From: Achromobacter marplatensis
Lineage (GTDB): Bacteria > Pseudomonadota > Gammaproteobacteria > Burkholderiales > Burkholderiaceae_B
Reading direction: 5' to 3'
Length of the DNA stretch: 40,079 bases
Assembly: GCF_002209535.1 (NCBI RefSeq)
Contig: NZ_NJIG01000028.1
Location: forward strand, 1 to 40,079
In this document: positions 38,861 to 40,079 of the stretch, in pieces
Numbering within the stretch: the first letter of the stretch is position 1
Layout of the letters: every line of letters begins with the position of its first letter
The notes under the pieces: generated by a model
Seen by the model: only the letters and a program-made list of their open reading frames with translations
The model's database searches: none
What the model was told of the DNA's origin: nothing
Program-made: the position numbers and the translations under genes

Positions 38861-39156
38861 CATGCGACCTCCGCAAGAGCCGCGTTCAGCTTGGCGACCT
38901 CGGCTGCCAAGGCGTCTCGCAGCGCCGTCAATCCGGGCAACGCCTCCGCATCGATGCCGAAGTCACCGGTGCAGCTTTCAAGTTCTTCATCGACCATTTC
39001 GGATAGGGAGGAGCTGGCGACTAGTTCCCCTAGTGGCGAATCCGGCCAACGGTCCATGTCATCCTCATGGAGTATTACGTGGACCGCACCAGCGTTGACG
39101 GGCGGCGGAACCATGGGGCAATATCCATGGTTGACGATAGGGAAGTGGACAATCAT
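38860..39156 (-). CDS. Hypothetical early phage protein, 98 aa
   Basis: It starts at ATG 39156 behind GGAGAAGAG. The protein is acidic, with a C-terminal helix (EALPGLTALRDALAAEVAKLNAALAEVA) of coiled-coil character. The stop overlaps the next start. No family recognised. Confidence 0.72.
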   Translation of the reverse strand: MIVHFPIVNHGYCPMVPPPVNAGAVHVILHEDDMDRWPDSPLGELVASSSLSEMVDEELESCTGDFGIDAEALPGLTALRDALAAEVAKLNAALAEVA

Positions 39157-39161
39157 CTCTT

Positions 39162-39191
39162 CTCCAAAACGAAGCCCGCGCTAGGCGGGCT
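39162..39191 (-). other. Stop-codon/hairpin/ribosome-site junction 2
   Basis: AGCCCGC (39173-39179) and GCGGGCT (39185-39191) form a 7-bp stem. On the minus strand TTCGTTTT and GGAG follow. The 17 bases at 39162-39178 are identical to 38172-38188, so the same regulatory cassette occurs twice within 1 kb. Confidence 0.62.
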
Positions 39192-39243
39192 GTTTCCAGT
39201 GCTTCTTTGTGGTCTCAATCACCTGACGCGCACGTTCCTTCAA
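39181..39243 (-). CDS. Possible 20-aa leader-like peptide ending in the junction hairpin
   Basis: A TTG start at 39243 overlaps the stop of the preceding gene (TTGA), with GGAGG seven bases upstream. The frame runs 20 codons (KERARQVIETTKKHWKQPA after the start) to a TAG located in the hairpin loop at 39181-39183. It is very short and uses a weak start codon, so coding is uncertain. It resembles a translated attenuator. Confidence 0.3.
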   Translation of the reverse strand: MKERARQVIETTKKHWKQPA

Positions 39244-39638
39244 CGCGCCTCCTTCATTTCCGTCAGGGTCTTGACTGTCGTTTCCAGTCGGTACACCCGC
39301 TGCTGCAATTCGGTGCGGCGTACAAATTCTTCCTGATGACACTGCTTCCAATACTCCAATTGTTCGGCGGCATTCGCCTGGGCCTGTTTGCGAGCCTTGG
39401 CTTCAGCCCGCTTGATCGTCTGGCGCACTCTTGGCCGCTTCATAGCCAAGTATTCTTCTAGGGTTGTGTTGGCCTTCAGGAAGTCTGAATAGCTTTCGGC
39501 TGCACGCAGCGATTTCACGAAGACGAAGGCCACCAGGCCGCAGCGCAGGAGCGTAATTGGTGCGCCTTCACGGTCTCCGAACAGCCAGCCGCGTACAAAG
39601 CCAAATCCCACCCAGCCCAACGAGATAGTGATATTCAC
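39240..39638 (-). CDS. Membrane-anchored coiled-coil early protein
   Basis: This 132-residue protein starts at GTG 39638 (AGGAGG upstream, GTGA overlap with the upstream gene). A hydrophobic N-terminal region (ISLGWVGFGFVRGWLF and LLRCGLVAFVFVKSL) is followed by a long basic, Ala/Gln-rich coiled coil (RQTIKRAEAKARKQAQANAAEQLEYWKQ ... LQQRVYRLETTVKTLTEMKE). This may be an envelope-associated early phage protein; no family recognised. Confidence 0.7.
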   Translation of the reverse strand: MNITISLGWVGFGFVRGWLFGDREGAPITLLRCGLVAFVFVKSLRAAESYSDFLKANTTLEEYLAMKRPRVRQTIKRAEAKARKQAQANAAEQLEYWKQCHQEEFVRRTELQQRVYRLETTVKTLTEMKEAR

Positions 39639-40078
39639 GCTTCCTCCTTCTCCGGATTAGCCTTCACCCAAGCCCTGGCCCAGCGCTCCATCAGTACGCC
39701 GGTGTGTGCCCAGTTATCGCCGTGGCGAAAGATGAGGTGCCAAGCGACGGCAGGGTAAGTGTTGGACCAGTCTTGGAGTTCGCCTTGATCTACGGCGTCC
39801 AGCTGGTCGAACGCAAGACGCGCCATCGCCACCAGAGCATCCCGCTCGCCAACGCTGAGCGTTACTGCAGCTCCGAATGGCTTGCAGTGCGCCTCGCGGT
39901 TGGCTATGGCGCTTAGTTCTTCTTTGGTCATGATTGCTCCATTAATCGTGCCTTGCGGCTTCGGCTGCTCGATAAATGTGCTACCCACTTGCCCAGGCTC
40001 GTTGCTCCTCGTGCAGGCATAGATGTGATTGCTAGCCCGCGGACAGCGTTTGTTCCCGCAGACAGGGCAGAGCACCAT
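39635..40078 (-). CDS. Zinc-ribbon early phage protein (5' end may lie outside)
   Basis: The visible 147 residues begin with VLCPVCGNKRCPRASNHIYACTRSNEPGQ, a four-cysteine/His cluster seen in many short phage proteins. They continue as TKEELSAIANREAHCKPFG and a helical C-terminal domain (WSNTYPAVAWHLIFRHGDNWAHTGVLMERWARAW). The frame is open to the window edge, so the true start may be upstream. A second possible start (ATG 39931) would separate the zinc ribbon from the C-terminal protein. Confidence 0.62.
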   Translation of the reverse strand: MVLCPVCGNKRCPRASNHIYACTRSNEPGQVGSTFIEQPKPQGTINGAIMTKEELSAIANREAHCKPFGAAVTLSVGERDALVAMARLAFDQLDAVDQGELQDWSNTYPAVAWHLIFRHGDNWAHTGVLMERWARAWVKANPEKEEA

Positions 40079-40079
40079 C

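Noticed and set aside
1..40079. The window as one circular phage whose ends join
   Set aside because: The leftward frames at the two ends do not join into one gene, and the middle 11 kb is clearly chromosomal (Tad, homoserine kinase).

Overview
The window looks like a GC-rich betaproteobacterial chromosome, most likely Bordetella/Achromobacter-type (Alcaligenaceae). This rests on the codon usage and on the host genes present: a BPSS1780-type membrane protein next to a ThrB-type homoserine kinase, and a compact Tad pilus locus. It carries most of one short-tailed (podovirus-type) lambdoid prophage (A, about 1-26,860), about 11 kb of host DNA (about 26,864-37,800), and one end of a second prophage (B, about 37,890-40,079).

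Prophage A, control and early genes (1-6,580). A truncated leftward operon is driven by a promoter embedded in TAGC-N3-GCTA operators. A LexA/CI-type self-cleaving repressor is followed by a coupled membrane protein. A divergent Cro-like gene has a predicted leaderless mRNA, and a small antisense gene lies between cro and a CII-like gene. Then come ninB, a tiny membrane protein, a Ref-type nuclease, two replication genes (the first with iteron-like repeats), several small genes including a DUF1064 nuclease, and a sigma-like late regulator (Q analogue).

Prophage A, late genes (6,580-26,600). A late leader holds an intrinsic terminator and a long nested inverted repeat that looks like a structured RNA. 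A P22-like morphogenesis cluster follows: terminase, portal, scaffold, coat, head-completion and gp10-like proteins, a gp14-like GNAT-fold protein and three large ejection proteins. Next are a tailspike with Asp-box (sialidase-like) motifs and a lysis cassette with a GH108 endolysin. At the right edge a small leftward gene sits behind a perfect CTG-N10-CAG LexA box, followed by a terminator and attR. attR falls inside the SLTEY prepilin motif of a host gene, which has lost its 5' end.

Host segment. After the broken prepilin-like gene comes a tightly overlapping Tad operon: TadG-like, TadE/F-like, an unknown exported protein, CpaB, the CpaC/RcpA secretin, an FHA-TadA fusion ATPase, TadB, TadC and a DUF192 protein. 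The DUF192 gene runs into the convergent BPSS1780-family gene. Homoserine kinase follows.

Prophage B end. A leftward operon of small coupled genes ends in a PrtN/excisionase-like DNA-binding protein beside an 11-bp tandem repeat. No integrase is visible. Stop-codon/hairpin/ribosome-site junctions recur in this operon, and a similar hairpin occurs in the left operon of prophage A, suggesting related phages. No rRNA, tRNA, CRISPR array, insertion sequence or diversity-generating retroelement was found.
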